A stretch of DNA of 64,000 bases from Bacteroidota bacterium (GTDB lineage: Bacteria; Bacteroidota; Bacteroidia; Palsa-965). The notes below the pieces were generated by a model. The model made no database searches. It was given only the letters and a program-made list of their open reading frames with translations, and was not told where the DNA came from. How positions within the stretch are numbered: the first letter of the stretch is position 1; each line of letters begins with the position of its first letter. The stretch lies in NCBI GenBank assembly GCA_020402865.1, contig JADBYT010000040.1:1-64000 (forward strand), in the 5' to 3' direction. This document shows, piece by piece, positions 46,389 to 55,353 of this stretch. Both the position numbers and the translations under genes were made by a program.

Positions 46389-48857
46389 ATGGCCGAGCGC
46401 ACCGACTTTTTTGCCGACATTGTTTTGCCGCTGGCGTTGCCCAACCTGTTCACGTATCGTATTCCGAAAAGCATGAACGGAAGTGTGGTGCCGGGCATGC
46501 GCGTAGTGGTACAGTTTGGCAAAAGCAAACTTTATGCGGCCGTGGTGTGGAAAGTACATGAAAATGCACCAAACTACACCGCTAAATACATTGAACACAT
46601 TCTTGATCCGGAGCCGGTGGTTACTGAAAAGCAACTTGAGCTTTGGGAGTGGATGTCGGCCTATTACCTCTGCTCGCGTGGCGAAATTCTCATAGCGGCG
46701 TTGCCTTCAGGGCTGCGTCTCACCAGCGAAACACGCATCCTGCTCAATACCGAGCAGACTGAATCGCGCGAGGGTTTGAGCGACGAAGCGTTTGTGGTAC
46801 TCGAAGCACTTGATGTACGGCAAACACTTACGCTCGAAGAGCTTTCAGCCATCCTCGACCGAAAAACCGTGTATCCGCTGGTGAAGGAGCTTATTGCAAA
46901 AGGCTTCATCCGCGTACACGAAGAACTGCAGGAGCGCTACCGGCCGAAGATCGAAAGCTTTGTGCGACTTGCCGATGCTTACAACAATGAAGACAAACTC
47001 CGCGAGGCTTTTGATGAACTAGAGAAACGTGCATTTCGCCAGCTCGAAGTGCTCATGTCGTTTATCCGCCTCTCCGACCGTTATGCATCGCCGCGCGAAT
47101 TTGTAAAACGCACACAGCTTCTTGAAGCGGCTAAAGACAGCAGCGGCGGTGCTTTGCGCGGGCTCGTTACACGCGGCATTCTTGAGCAGCACGAGCTGGA
47201 AGTATCGCGTCTGCTGCGTGCTGAGAGCGAAGGTCGCCGCATTTTCCTGAGCGATGAACAGCAAAATGCGCTGCAACACATACGCACCACATTTGAAACA
47301 TTGGATGTAGTGTTGCTTCACGGCGTTACGTCGAGCGGAAAAACAGAAGTGTATATCCGCCTCATTGCCGAGCAGCTTGAACAGCAGAAGCAGGTACTTT
47401 ATCTCCTTCCCGAAATTGCACTCACCACGCAGCTTATTGTGCGTTTGCAAAAACACTTCGGCGAAAAGGTATTTGTGTATCACTCCAAATACAGCGAGCA
47501 GGAAAGGGTAGAAGTGTGGCAGCACATTCGTAAGGGCGGGCCGGCTGTGATTATCGGTGCGCGTTCGGCCTTGTTTCTTCCGTTTGAAAAGCCGGGATTG
47601 ATTATTGTGGATGAAGAACATGATTCGTCATACAAACAGCACGAGCCTGCGCCCCGCTACAATGCGCGTGAAACGGCAATCTGGCTGGCACGGCTGCATG
47701 GTGCAAAAGTGCTGCTGGGCTCGGCCACACCTTCGGTAGAAACATTTTTTCTTGCCAAACAGGGGCGCTATGGTTTGGCCACACTAACCGGCCGCTTTGG
47801 AGGTACGGAGCTGCCGCAAATTGAAGTAGTGGATACAAAAGAGCTGGCGCGCAAAAAACTTATGCAGTCGCACTTTTCGCCGCAACTCATTGAAGGCATT
47901 CAGCAAACACTTGAGCGTGGCGAGCAGATAATACTTTTTCAAAACCGCCGTGGCTTTGCACCTTCCATCGAATGCCAGAGTTGCGGACATGTGCCGCACT
48001 GCATCCGTTGTGATGTGAGTTTAACCTACCACAAAGTATCCGATCAGCTGCGCTGCCACTATTGCGGCTATACCACACCACCGCCCAAACAATGCGAAGC
48101 CTGCGGCGATACCGATTTGCGCATGCGCGGCTTTGGTACGGAGAAAATTGAAGAAGAGCTTTCGCTCATTTTTCCCACTGCACGCATTGCACGCATGGAT
48201 TTAGATACCACGCGTGGCAAAAATGCTCTGCATCAGCTTGTGGCTGATTTTGAAAATCGCAAAATAGATATGCTCGTGGGCACGCAAATGGTGACCAAAG
48301 GGCTCGACTTTGGGCACGTGGCACTTGTGGGCATTCTGCACGCCGATCAGTCGCTCAATTTTCCCGACTTCCGTGCCTGGGAGCGAAGTTTTCAGCTCAT
48401 GGCGCAGGTGGCAGGCCGCGCGGGTCGCAGAAGTACGCAGGGGCGCGTAATCATTCAAACTTTCAATCCGCGCCATCCGGTTATTGAGCAGGTGGTGGCG
48501 CATGATTATATCGGGTTGTATCAGCAGCAACTTGCCGAGCGGCAGGAGTTCTCATATCCGCCTTTTCATCGCCTCATCAAACTCACACTCAAAACAAAAG
48601 ACGAACATCTGCTCATTGCCGCTTCTCAACATCTGGCCGGTCAGTTGCGTGCCTACTTTGGTGCCCGCGTGCTGGGCCCTGAGTTTCCGCCGGTGGGGCG
48701 CATCCGCGATGAATACCTCAAAAATATCATGCTCAAAATTGAGCGCGAAGCCAACTCGGTAAAAGTAAAACAAATCATCGCCAACGAACTACTGAACATG
48801 CGCGCACACCCCGATTTTAAAAAAGTGCGTGTGGTGGCCGATGTGGATCCGGTGTAA
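46389..48857 (+). CDS. priA: Primosomal protein N' (replication restart helicase PriA)
   Basis: This 822-residue helicase reloads the replisome at stalled forks. Seen: the N-terminal DNA-binding domain (FFADIVLPLALPNLFTYRIP), Walker A GVTSSGKTEVY, DEEH in IIVDEEHDSSYKQ, GSATPS, the zinc-binding cysteines (CQSCGHVPHCIRCD, CHYCGYTTPPPKQCEACGD) and helicase motif MVTKGLDF...AGRAGR. Length and start fit the family. It begins 27 bases after the ATPase stop. Confidence 0.97.
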   Translation: MAERTDFFADIVLPLALPNLFTYRIPKSMNGSVVPGMRVVVQFGKSKLYAAVVWKVHENAPNYTAKYIEHILDPEPVVTEKQLELWEWMSAYYLCSRGEILIAALPSGLRLTSETRILLNTEQTESREGLSDEAFVVLEALDVRQTLTLEELSAILDRKTVYPLVKELIAKGFIRVHEELQERYRPKIESFVRLADAYNNEDKLREAFDELEKRAFRQLEVLMSFIRLSDRYASPREFVKRTQLLEAAKDSSGGALRGLVTRGILEQHELEVSRLLRAESEGRRIFLSDEQQNALQHIRTTFETLDVVLLHGVTSSGKTEVYIRLIAEQLEQQKQVLYLLPEIALTTQLIVRLQKHFGEKVFVYHSKYSEQERVEVWQHIRKGGPAVIIGARSALFLPFEKPGLIIVDEEHDSSYKQHEPAPRYNARETAIWLARLHGAKVLLGSATPSVETFFLAKQGRYGLATLTGRFGGTELPQIEVVDTKELARKKLMQSHFSPQLIEGIQQTLERGEQIILFQNRRGFAPSIECQSCGHVPHCIRCDVSLTYHKVSDQLRCHYCGYTTPPPKQCEACGDTDLRMRGFGTEKIEEELSLIFPTARIARMDLDTTRGKNALHQLVADFENRKIDMLVGTQMVTKGLDFGHVALVGILHADQSLNFPDFRAWERSFQLMAQVAGRAGRRSTQGRVIIQTFNPRHPVIEQVVAHDYIGLYQQQLAERQEFSYPPFHRLIKLTLKTKDEHLLIAASQHLAGQLRAYFGARVLGPEFPPVGRIRDEYLKNIMLKIEREANSVKVKQIIANELLNMRAHPDFKKVRVVADVDPV

Positions 48858-48899
48858 TTGAACCGAATGTGATACTAGTTCTAAATATTTCGGATTCAT

Positions 48900-48907
48900 T
48901 ATTTTTG
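48900..48907 (+). promoter_or_regulatory. Promoter -7 box for the beta-barrel gene
   Basis: TATTTTTG matches TANNTTTG, 21 bases before the ATG at 48929. No -33 TTG was seen at the right distance. Confidence 0.45.
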
Positions 48908-48928
48908 TATCAAAATCCTTAATTACTC

Positions 48929-49585
48929 ATGAAAAAAATAACCCTATCAATCATTCTAATTACGCTCTGGCTGTCAGCATTCGCTAATTCTAACCCCTCA
49001 TTAATTTCGGGGTATATGCAACTTAATAATCAGTTTAAACCAGTCAGGAGTTATGGAATTGGTATGTCATTTCCGATTCTCAAAATAAATGAAAAACTGA
49101 GTATTACTACTGGAGGAGTCCTTTATTTTGGAGCAAGATCCGTTGTGACTGATTCATTGTATTATCTTCCGAATAACCAGTTTGCGCAATTGGTTGAGGT
49201 AACACGTAAGGGGCTTACTTTCAGAGCTAATCTTGAAGCGAATTATTATTTCATAGGTGATCCGGAGGTTGAATTCGGAGTCTATGGTTTTGCGGGGTTC
49301 GGTATTTTTCGCACCTGGTTAAAAACCAAAGAAATAGATAATTATGATCAAAACGCGATGCGTTTGCTCACCAATACTTCAGTGGGCGAAACAGTTGTAA
49401 GCGATTATACCATGCTGAGTCTGGGGGTGGGAGGAGAATATCAGGTTACTGATTACGTAGCTGCTTTTGCTGATTTACGCTTAATCAATCCAAGAGGTAG
49501 TTTTGGCTCAGCTGATGATATTTATATTAAGCGATACAAAAATTCATTCACTTTCGAGTTCGGACTTTGCATAAAAATGCTTTGA
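48929..49585 (+). CDS. Outer membrane beta-barrel protein
   Basis: This 218-residue protein has a signal peptide (MKKITLSIILITLWLSAFA) and alternating strands (YGIGMSFPILKINEKLSITTGGVLYFGA and so on) ending in FTFEFGLCIKML, as in small OmpA/OmpX-like porin-type barrels of Bacteroidota. It is clearly AT-richer than priA before it. No ligand or role can be given. Confidence 0.78.
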   Translation: MKKITLSIILITLWLSAFANSNPSLISGYMQLNNQFKPVRSYGIGMSFPILKINEKLSITTGGVLYFGARSVVTDSLYYLPNNQFAQLVEVTRKGLTFRANLEANYYFIGDPEVEFGVYGFAGFGIFRTWLKTKEIDNYDQNAMRLLTNTSVGETVVSDYTMLSLGVGGEYQVTDYVAAFADLRLINPRGSFGSADDIYIKRYKNSFTFEFGLCIKML

Positions 49586-49665
49586 GAAAAATGGTAATGG
49601 AGCAAAAATTAGTTGATGACGTTCTGTTTGCCAATTCGTAATATTCAGATGTAATTCAGAAGAGG

Positions 49666-49695
49666 AGGCAAGTTCTGCTGGAGAGTAACTTGCCT
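49666..49695. other. Intergenic hairpin
   Basis: AGGCAAGTT (49666-49674) and AACTTGCCT (49687-49695) form a 9-bp perfect inverted repeat with a 12-base loop. There is no T run, so it is not a typical terminator. It may be a processing or regulatory structure. Confidence 0.5.
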
Positions 49696-49721
49696 GCAAT
49701 ATGGATTACTGGTTTAGGCAG

Positions 49722-49750
49722 AAGTCCCGGAGTACTTTTCCGGGACTTTG
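49722..49750 (+). terminator. Likely terminator after the beta-barrel gene
   Basis: AAGTCCCGG (49722-49730) pairs with CCGGGACTT (49740-49748) around a 9-base loop. The T run after it is short, so this is a weaker call. It lies 137 bases after the barrel gene's stop codon. Confidence 0.6.
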
Positions 49751-49862
49751 CATTTCAGCCTTTGCTACCAATGGCAAAAACGCATTTGTTCTTGAAGTAT
49801 AGATACCCTCGGATATAGTTTTTACGGTAAGATTTCTATTTTCGTAGTAAGTATCTCCACGC

Positions 49863-50479
49863 ATGTCACGCAGCGCCCCCAAGCTAAGTCAGTACAAAGC
49901 CAATGAACTATTTAAAAAGGGCTTGGTGCTGGCATTCAGCAAAAAGATAAAGCGTCGCAATCACAAAAAAGTATTTCAGCTATGGCTCGAAGCTGCAGAA
50001 AGCGGACATGTGCGTGCGCAGTTTTATACGGGTACATGCTACGACTTTGGTAAAGGCACACCGGTAAACCGCACACTAGCTTTATACTGGTATCTGAAAG
50101 CCGCACGAGCCGGGCATCGTGATTCGCAATACAATGTGGGCTTTTTTTACGGGCATGGCGTGTTGGGAAAAACAGATCATCGTAAAATGGTATTTTGGTA
50201 CACCAAAGCGGCAAATGCCGGCCTTTTCGATGCCCAGCGGGATCTGGGGTATTCATACTTCTATGGTGAAGGTGTGAAGCAGAGCGATGAGCAGGCGGTG
50301 TACTGGTACAAAAAGCTGCCCGTCAAAACGATAGCAAAGCAATGTATAATCTTGGGTTATGTTATTTATATGGTGATGGTGTAGCCCGGTCTGAGCGTTG
50401 GGCAAGATTTTATATGACAAAAGCGGCACATTACGGACATCCGGTAGCGAAACGCAAACTAAAAGAGTTTGATGAGTAA
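49863..50479 (+). pseudogene. Sel1-repeat protein gene, frameshifted near the 3' end
   Basis: The first frame (49863-50384) encodes Sel1-like repeats (GTCYDFGKGTPVNRTLALYW, NVGFFYGHGVLG, DLGYSYFYGEGVKQSDEQAVYW). At the run AAAAAG (50310-50315) the frame changes: read one base back, it continues AARQNDSKAMYNLGLCYLYG, then DGVARSERWARFYMTKAAHYG and stops at 50477-50479. So one base is missing in the A run, or an assembly error exists. An intact product would be about 205 residues with four or five Sel1 repeats, helical scaffolds for protein binding. Neighbouring genes are unrelated. Confidence 0.85.
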
Positions 50480-50557
50480 AGTAAAACGGCCCCGTGTTTG
50501 TGCAGAGGCCGTTGATGATTTTACAGGTGGAATGAAAGAGTGAGAATGTATGAGCAA

Positions 50558-51160
50558 TTATAAAATAAAATCGGCTTGTTCTTTCAATGATATTTTCACC
50601 TGCTTTTGTCCGAGTGTTTCGAGATATACCTGAAGGCCTTCTTTGCGGGCAATTTTCATCGGTTCGGTAAAGTCAGAATCTGCAGCCACAAGTACTAATT
50701 TATCAACCGTGCGGCGGTAGGCCATCCAGGCAATGTCAAGTCCGATTTTCATATCCACCGATTTTTGCTTGAAATCGGGCAGCAGCGGACCATCTGTTTT
50801 TTTCGGATCCACTTTCCAGCCGTCGAACGATAATTCGCCAAGCCTTAGTGAAAGCTGCGGATACGTGCGAAGGTGAAGATGCAACGAATTGCACGATTGG
50901 AAAATGGTGGTTTTCGAAAAATCAATGCGTGTGCCGTCGGGCCGCATCTGCACATCGCCGTAAGGGCGACAGTCGTAATAATAAATTCGGTGCAGAATAT
51001 CTTTGCCAATATCTCCGGTTTGCTGCTGCACTTTCTGCATTAGTCCGTCGATAAAAGCAGGAATGTCCTGAATTTGCGGTGCGCGTTTGTACTTGGCTTT
51101 GTAACGGTTTTTAAAGAAACCTGCGTCGATGAGAATGGCCACTTTGTAACTGGCATACAT
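50558..51160 (-). CDS. NYN-domain (LabA-like) protein, putative ribonuclease
   Basis: This 200-residue protein of the PIN/NYN fold has the four acidic sites in order: VAILIDAGFF near residue 13, RIYYYDCRPYG, KSVDMKIGLDIAW and VLVAADSDFTEPM. NYN proteins are Mg2+-dependent nucleases acting mostly on RNA. The gene is monocistronic. A candidate small RNA and its terminator lie between its start and a strong upstream promoter, so its own promoter is unclear. Confidence 0.9.
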   Translation of the reverse strand: MYASYKVAILIDAGFFKNRYKAKYKRAPQIQDIPAFIDGLMQKVQQQTGDIGKDILHRIYYYDCRPYGDVQMRPDGTRIDFSKTTIFQSCNSLHLHLRTYPQLSLRLGELSFDGWKVDPKKTDGPLLPDFKQKSVDMKIGLDIAWMAYRRTVDKLVLVAADSDFTEPMKIARKEGLQVYLETLGQKQVKISLKEQADFIL

Positions 51161-51224
51161 GGGAAATAATTGTTAAATGAATAAATTTTGAACAAGACAT
51201 AACAGAAAATCTTAACCTATTGCG

Positions 51225-51269
51225 TAAAAAGAAAGCCGCCTCAGCCCATTATGCACAGACTCAGGCGGC
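51225..51269 (-). terminator. Terminator of the candidate small RNA (or of the desaturase gene)
   Basis: Seven-base perfect stem GCCGCCT / AGGCGGC (51235-51241 with 51263-51269) with a 21-base loop, followed on the minus strand by TTTCTTTTT. It lies 261 bases downstream of the desaturase stop codon and 75 bases upstream of the NYN start. Confidence 0.8.
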
Positions 51270-51308
51270 AAGTTTAAATGTCAGCCTACTGACTTAGCGG
51301 ATAAATGA
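51225..51308 (-). ncRNA. Candidate small RNA with terminator
   Basis: A promoter with good consensus (51314-51346, minus strand) predicts a start near 51308. About 80 bases later comes a terminator: GCCGCCT (51235-51241) with AGGCGGC (51263-51269), followed in the minus direction by TTTCTTTTT. In between is a second hairpin, GTCAG (51289-51293 read in reverse) with CTGAC (51280-51284). The segment has no open frame of note and no match to a known family that I recognise. It may also be the leader attenuator of the NYN gene. Confidence 0.55.
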
Positions 51309-51313
51309 CACCA

Positions 51314-51346
51314 CAAAAGTATATCCTCCCACCAACCTTTTCCAAA
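51314..51346 (-). promoter_or_regulatory. Strong promoter upstream of the candidate small RNA
   Basis: On the minus strand, TTTG (51343-51346), 21 bases, then TACTTTTG (51314-51321). Sequence and spacing fit the Bacteroidota consensus. The rest of 51347-51529 is pyrimidine-rich then AT-rich, with no gene seen. Confidence 0.72.
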
Positions 51347-51529
51347 TCCCCCCTCACTTTTTATCCCCTTCATCCACTAACTATTTCATTTTCAATTAAT
51401 TTATTTTTCATCAACTCACGATTAAATTTACTTACAATCGCTTGTTGTCGTTTATGTGTAATTGAATGAAGGTTTGCAGGTCTTTAATCACTCAAAAAGT
51501 AATTGAGCAGCAAGTAAAGGTAAGCCTGA

Positions 51530-52417
51530 TTAATGGCTTTGTTTCAACTCCTGTCTCAGTTGCTTTGATGTTTTCCGGCTTCCGTCGTGGCTCCAGCCTG
51601 GAGGGCCGAAAATGTAACCCAGCCTCTGTTTCAGCGTGAGTTTTTGCTTTTGATCCTGGTAAATATCTTTCCATTCGTGCACAACCGTGTTGAACGGATC
51701 GTAGGCATTGGGCAGATTTTTGGTAAGTCCGTAGCGAACCGGTTCTTCGTCACGTTCTTCCGCAAAAGTGCCAAACAAACGATCCCAGATGATAAGTACC
51801 ATGCCCATGTTTTTATCAAGGTAAGGTACGTTGGAGGCATGGTGTACGCGGTGATGCGAAGGCGTGGAGAGAATCCATTCAAACGGTCCGAGCTTGCCTA
51901 CGAAACGTGTGTGAATGAGAATGCCGTAAATCTGCGTGATTGCATACATAAGCATCACATCTTCCGGCCTGAAGCCAAACAGCGGAAGGGGAATAAACCA
52001 GATGAAACGGTAAAGCGGCTGAAACACGGAGGAGCGGAACCCCACGGTAAGGTTAAATTCTTCTGACGAATGGTGTGTAACGTGAACGGCCCAGAACAAC
52101 CGGCAATAATGATCGACGCGATGAAGCCAGTAAAAAAGAAAATCTTCGGCAAGCAGCAGGGCGGTCCAGTAAATCCACGGTGTGTTTATCTGAACAACGT
52201 TATACTGCATAAACCAGCCCAGAAAGAGCAATACAAAACCGCGGAGCAGCAGATCGAGTCCGAAGTTAAGTGCCGAAAGCCACACGTTCATCAGCGTGCC
52301 GCGTGTAGTGTAGTAATGGCGGTTATGAAAATAGTTCAGCAGCATTTCACCCACAATAAAAACAAGGTAGAGTGGGGTGGAAATCATAAACAGGAGTTGC
52401 TCACGCACTAATTCCAT
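51530..52417 (-). CDS. Sterol desaturase / fatty acid hydroxylase family protein
   Basis: This 295-residue membrane protein has about four hydrophobic segments and the histidine boxes HRVDH, HVTHH and HRVHH that hold a di-iron site. Family members hydroxylate or desaturate sterols, fatty acids, carotenoids or alkylglycerols using oxygen. The substrate cannot be told. It lies 20 bases downstream of the patatin gene, but a promoter box in that gap suggests separate control. Confidence 0.93.
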   Translation of the reverse strand: MELVREQLLFMISTPLYLVFIVGEMLLNYFHNRHYYTTRGTLMNVWLSALNFGLDLLLRGFVLLFLGWFMQYNVVQINTPWIYWTALLLAEDFLFYWLHRVDHYCRLFWAVHVTHHSSEEFNLTVGFRSSVFQPLYRFIWFIPLPLFGFRPEDVMLMYAITQIYGILIHTRFVGKLGPFEWILSTPSHHRVHHASNVPYLDKNMGMVLIIWDRLFGTFAEERDEEPVRYGLTKNLPNAYDPFNTVVHEWKDIYQDQKQKLTLKQRLGYIFGPPGWSHDGSRKTSKQLRQELKQSH

Positions 52418-52421
52418 GCCG

Positions 52422-52429
52422 CAAAAGTA
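52422..52429 (-). promoter_or_regulatory. Promoter -7 box directly before the desaturase gene
   Basis: TACTTTTG on the minus strand ends 4 bases before the ATG at 52417, so the mRNA may be leaderless. Confidence 0.48.
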
Positions 52430-52437
52430 ATCATTCG

Positions 52438-53214
52438 TTATGCTTGGGCGTGAATTAACTGAGCAAGATCTTGTTTTAGGGCCATTGTGGTTTCATAGCC
52501 GCTCTCAAACAATTTTTCGGCCGATTTAAGTTCAAGCAGATTTACGTGTGCACAGGCTGGCGGTTCAATGAAAATGTCCCAGAGCGGTCGTTTTTGCTCG
52601 GTTTCGCGGCGTATTACCAGTTTGATGCTGCGGTCCACAAGTTGCATACGGCCTATTTTATTGCGGGTGGGCAGAATCGGGTTTACATTCACGGCAATAA
52701 TTTTATGGCAACGATTCCGCAGCAAATCGGCCGGGATATTGTTCAGCACGCCGCCATCCACAAACACGCGGCCATCAATTTCAACCGGCTTAAACAACAC
52801 CGGAATGGCCGATGAAGCACACATCGCCGGTACCAACGCTCCGCTGCTGAATACTACTGATTCGCCTGCATGAATATCGGTAGCCGGAATGAGCAGCGGA
52901 ATGTGAAGGTCTTCAAAGCGATCGGGCAGGTATTGGGCAAACAGTTTTTGCGCACGCCCGAAGCTGAGTATGCCCGGCTGCTTACCCCACATTGAAGCCC
53001 ATCGCCACACACTGTATTTGCGTATGAGTTTAAATGCGTCTTCGCCTGATTTTCCCGAGGCAAAAAACGCACCTGCCACCGCCCCTGCACTGGTGCCGGC
53101 AATGATATCCACCTTCACATTCAATTCTTCGAGCGCCTTTAACACACCAAAGTGCGCAAATCCGCGCGGGCCGCCGCCACTAAGTACTAAGCCAATCTGA
53201 TGTTCGGGTTGCAT
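52438..53214 (-). CDS. Patatin-like phospholipase (RssA type)
   Basis: This 258-residue protein has the oxyanion loop SGGGPRG near residue 13, the nucleophile motif GTSAG (about residues 40-44), and the catalytic aspartate in VFVDGGVLNN. It therefore has the Ser-Asp dyad of patatin lipases. No signal peptide, so probably cytoplasmic or membrane-associated. It precedes the sterol desaturase-family gene by 20 bases. Confidence 0.94.
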   Translation of the reverse strand: MQPEHQIGLVLSGGGPRGFAHFGVLKALEELNVKVDIIAGTSAGAVAGAFFASGKSGEDAFKLIRKYSVWRWASMWGKQPGILSFGRAQKLFAQYLPDRFEDLHIPLLIPATDIHAGESVVFSSGALVPAMCASSAIPVLFKPVEIDGRVFVDGGVLNNIPADLLRNRCHKIIAVNVNPILPTRNKIGRMQLVDRSIKLVIRRETEQKRPLWDIFIEPPACAHVNLLELKSAEKLFESGYETTMALKQDLAQLIHAQA

Positions 53215-53257
53215 ATTTTGTAAAGTTAGGCAACTTCATCATTCATTAATCCCATAA

Positions 53258-53291
53258 AAAAACGACAGACCATTTACAGCCTGTCGTTTTT
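53258..53291 (-). terminator. Terminator of the thioredoxin-like operon
   Basis: AAAAACGACAG (53258-53268) pairs with CTGTCGTTTTT (53281-53291) around a 12-base loop. A run of seven A on the plus strand gives a T run for the minus-strand operon ending at 53308. Confidence 0.9.
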
Positions 53292-53307
53292 CAATCAATC
53301 CTGAAAA

Positions 53308-54471
53308 TTACTTTTTACCCTTTTTTGCTGCTTTTATTTTTTCCAGCAGTTCTTTGGTTGCATCTGTTTTTTCGCCTTCTTTTTCGCCCAGCTCAATGGC
53401 ACGTTTGGCCTGTTTTTCAGCCTCGTTGTAGTTGCCGGTTTTGTATAGCAGCGCGGCATACGTATCTACCAGTGCATACGAAGCTTCTTTCTCAGTTGCT
53501 TCTTTCATCCAGCCGGTGGCTTTTTTCAGCACATTCATATCGTCGCATTCTTCATACAATGTCCAGCTTACAAAGTTAGCAGCCGAAGGATTTTCGCCGG
53601 GCTTTGCATATTCCTCAAATGTGGCGGCATACTTTTCCCAGTTTTTGGTGGCCTGATAATACGTGGTTTTAAACGAGAACACGATGTCCTTATCGCCAGG
53701 ATACAACTCGTTTACCTGCGTCATAATTTTAGTAAAGGCGGCATCGTCTTTGGCTTCACCGGCTGCTTTTACCCGGCTGAGCAGAACCTGCTGCACTTTA
53801 TTGTCCACATTATATTTACCATACAAACGTGCATACGCTGCGCGGTTGGCCAGCAAATAATCAGCATGCTTCTCGCTGAGCGGGAAACGCCACATTACAC
53901 TCCAGGCCACTTCCGAAAGCAGGTTTGTCTGGCTGTCGAGAAATTTGGCAATTTCTTCTTCCTGTGCGGGCTTTCGTTCTTTCGACGGGCCAAACGCATT
54001 TTTGTAAAACTCAGGGTAGCCTGGATCAAGCGCTGCACTGAGGCCGGGGCGTTTTTCCTGTTTGGCCGGGCTCATGGCGTTTTGAAGTTCGGTCACAAAA
54101 TCGGCTGGTTCGCGGAAGCCTACAATGGTGTACACCAGTTCACCTTCGGGCGAAAACACAATGTAAGTAGGAAAGCTGGCAATATGATATTTCATGCTCA
54201 GCAGTTTTCCTTCTTCACGCTCCATATCGCGCTGTACAGAAATAAAGCGCGTGTTGAGCAATTCGGTTACGGCTTTATCCGGGAAGGTTTGTTTGTCCAT
54301 CACCTTACACCAGTAGCACCAGTCGGTAAAGCCGTCGAGGAAAATATATTTGCCTTCGGCTTTTGCTTTGGCACGTATTTCGGTCCAGCTTCCGGTGCTG
54401 AAGTTAATTCCGCCACTTGCATAAGCGGCAGTGCTGCATAAGAGCAGGAAAAGGAAAAATTGTTTTTTCAT
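53308..54471 (-). CDS. Exported thioredoxin-fold protein with helical C-terminal region
   Basis: This 387-residue protein has a signal peptide (MKKQFFLFLLLCSTAAYA), then a thioredoxin domain with the active site DWCYWCKVMD near residue 52 and the cis-Pro segment SFPTYIVFSP. The C-terminal half is helical with TPR-like pairs (YALVDTYAALLYKTGNYNEA, EKQAKRAIELGEKEGEK). The CxxC with aromatic inside (CYWC) is like DUF255/thiol:disulfide interchange proteins of Bacteroidota. It likely acts as a periplasmic disulfide reductase or isomerase. It follows the MBL gene by 27 bases. Confidence 0.9.
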   Translation of the reverse strand: MKKQFFLFLLLCSTAAYASGGINFSTGSWTEIRAKAKAEGKYIFLDGFTDWCYWCKVMDKQTFPDKAVTELLNTRFISVQRDMEREEGKLLSMKYHIASFPTYIVFSPEGELVYTIVGFREPADFVTELQNAMSPAKQEKRPGLSAALDPGYPEFYKNAFGPSKERKPAQEEEIAKFLDSQTNLLSEVAWSVMWRFPLSEKHADYLLANRAAYARLYGKYNVDNKVQQVLLSRVKAAGEAKDDAAFTKIMTQVNELYPGDKDIVFSFKTTYYQATKNWEKYAATFEEYAKPGENPSAANFVSWTLYEECDDMNVLKKATGWMKEATEKEASYALVDTYAALLYKTGNYNEAEKQAKRAIELGEKEGEKTDATKELLEKIKAAKKGKK

Positions 54472-54498
54472 AGATGATGTATTGAGCAGTTAAATGAA

Positions 54499-55344
54499 TC
54501 AGCCGTTGATGGCTGATAACGGAAATGTTTCTTTTACACGAATTCCTTTTTCGGTAGCCACCACCGTGCAGCATTCATTTGCGGCATCGTGTTCGAAAAA
54601 GAGAATGTATTCTTCGGCGGCGGCTTTTGGAAGGAATGTTTCCTTTTCCTTCAATGTAAGCAGCGGCTGTGTATCATAAGCCATAATCCACGGCAGCGGC
54701 ACGTGTGCCACGGAGGGAAGCAGATCAGCCATAAAAGCAACGGTTTTTCCTTTGTAGCGGATGTGCGGAATCATCATATCGCCGGTGTGGCCGTTGGTAA
54801 ACCAGGCGGTAAAGCCGGGCAAAAGTTCATCGCCTTCTTTGAAAAATTTGAGCTGACCACTTTCTTCAATGGGCAGGATGTTTTCTTTCAGAAAACTGGC
54901 TTTCTCGCGGGCATTGGGTTGTGTGGCCCATTTCCAGTGCCCTTCATTGCTCCAGTAAGTGGCGTTGCGGAAAGTGGTGGTGAGTTTGGAGCGGTCGCCG
55001 TTGTAGCGGATACTGCCTCCGCAATGATCGAAATGCAGGTGTGTGAGAAACACATCGGTCACATCATCAAAGCTGAAACCTGCGGCATGAAGCGATTTTT
55101 CGAGGCTGGCATCGCCGTGCAAAAAATAGTGGCCGAAAAATTTCGCATCCTGCTTATCACCAATGCCGTTGTCGATGAGTACGAGCCTGTTGCCGTCTTC
55201 CACCAGCAGGCAGCGCATGGCCCATGAACACAGGTTGTTTTCATCGGCCGGATTTTGTGCACTCCAAAGACTTTTGGGGACCACGCCGTGCATGGCGCCG
55301 CCGTCAAGCTTAAAAAAACCGGTATTTATGGTATGTAGTTTCAT
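54499..55344 (-). CDS. MBL-fold metallo-hydrolase
   Basis: This 281-residue protein has the metal-binding HLHFDHCGG (about residues 101-109), a TNGHTGDMM histidine and a DLLPS aspartate, as in the metallo-beta-lactamase fold. The overall layout resembles lactonase-like members. No signal peptide. It lies in an operon between the small membrane protein (9 bases upstream) and the thioredoxin-like gene. Substrate unknown. Confidence 0.93.
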   Translation of the reverse strand: MKLHTINTGFFKLDGGAMHGVVPKSLWSAQNPADENNLCSWAMRCLLVEDGNRLVLIDNGIGDKQDAKFFGHYFLHGDASLEKSLHAAGFSFDDVTDVFLTHLHFDHCGGSIRYNGDRSKLTTTFRNATYWSNEGHWKWATQPNAREKASFLKENILPIEESGQLKFFKEGDELLPGFTAWFTNGHTGDMMIPHIRYKGKTVAFMADLLPSVAHVPLPWIMAYDTQPLLTLKEKETFLPKAAAEEYILFFEHDAANECCTVVATEKGIRVKETFPLSAING

Positions 55345-55353
55345 TGTGCGTAA

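Noticed and set aside
50310-50315. Programmed -1 frameshifting at the AAAAAG run in the Sel1 gene
   Set aside because: The heptamer is C AAA AAG, so the P-site lysine tRNA would mispair after slipping; a lost base or assembly error is more likely.
51180-51201. Third copy of the 22-bp intergenic motif
   Set aside because: Only the first 14 bases resemble it (one mismatch), in an AT-rich area; this can be chance.
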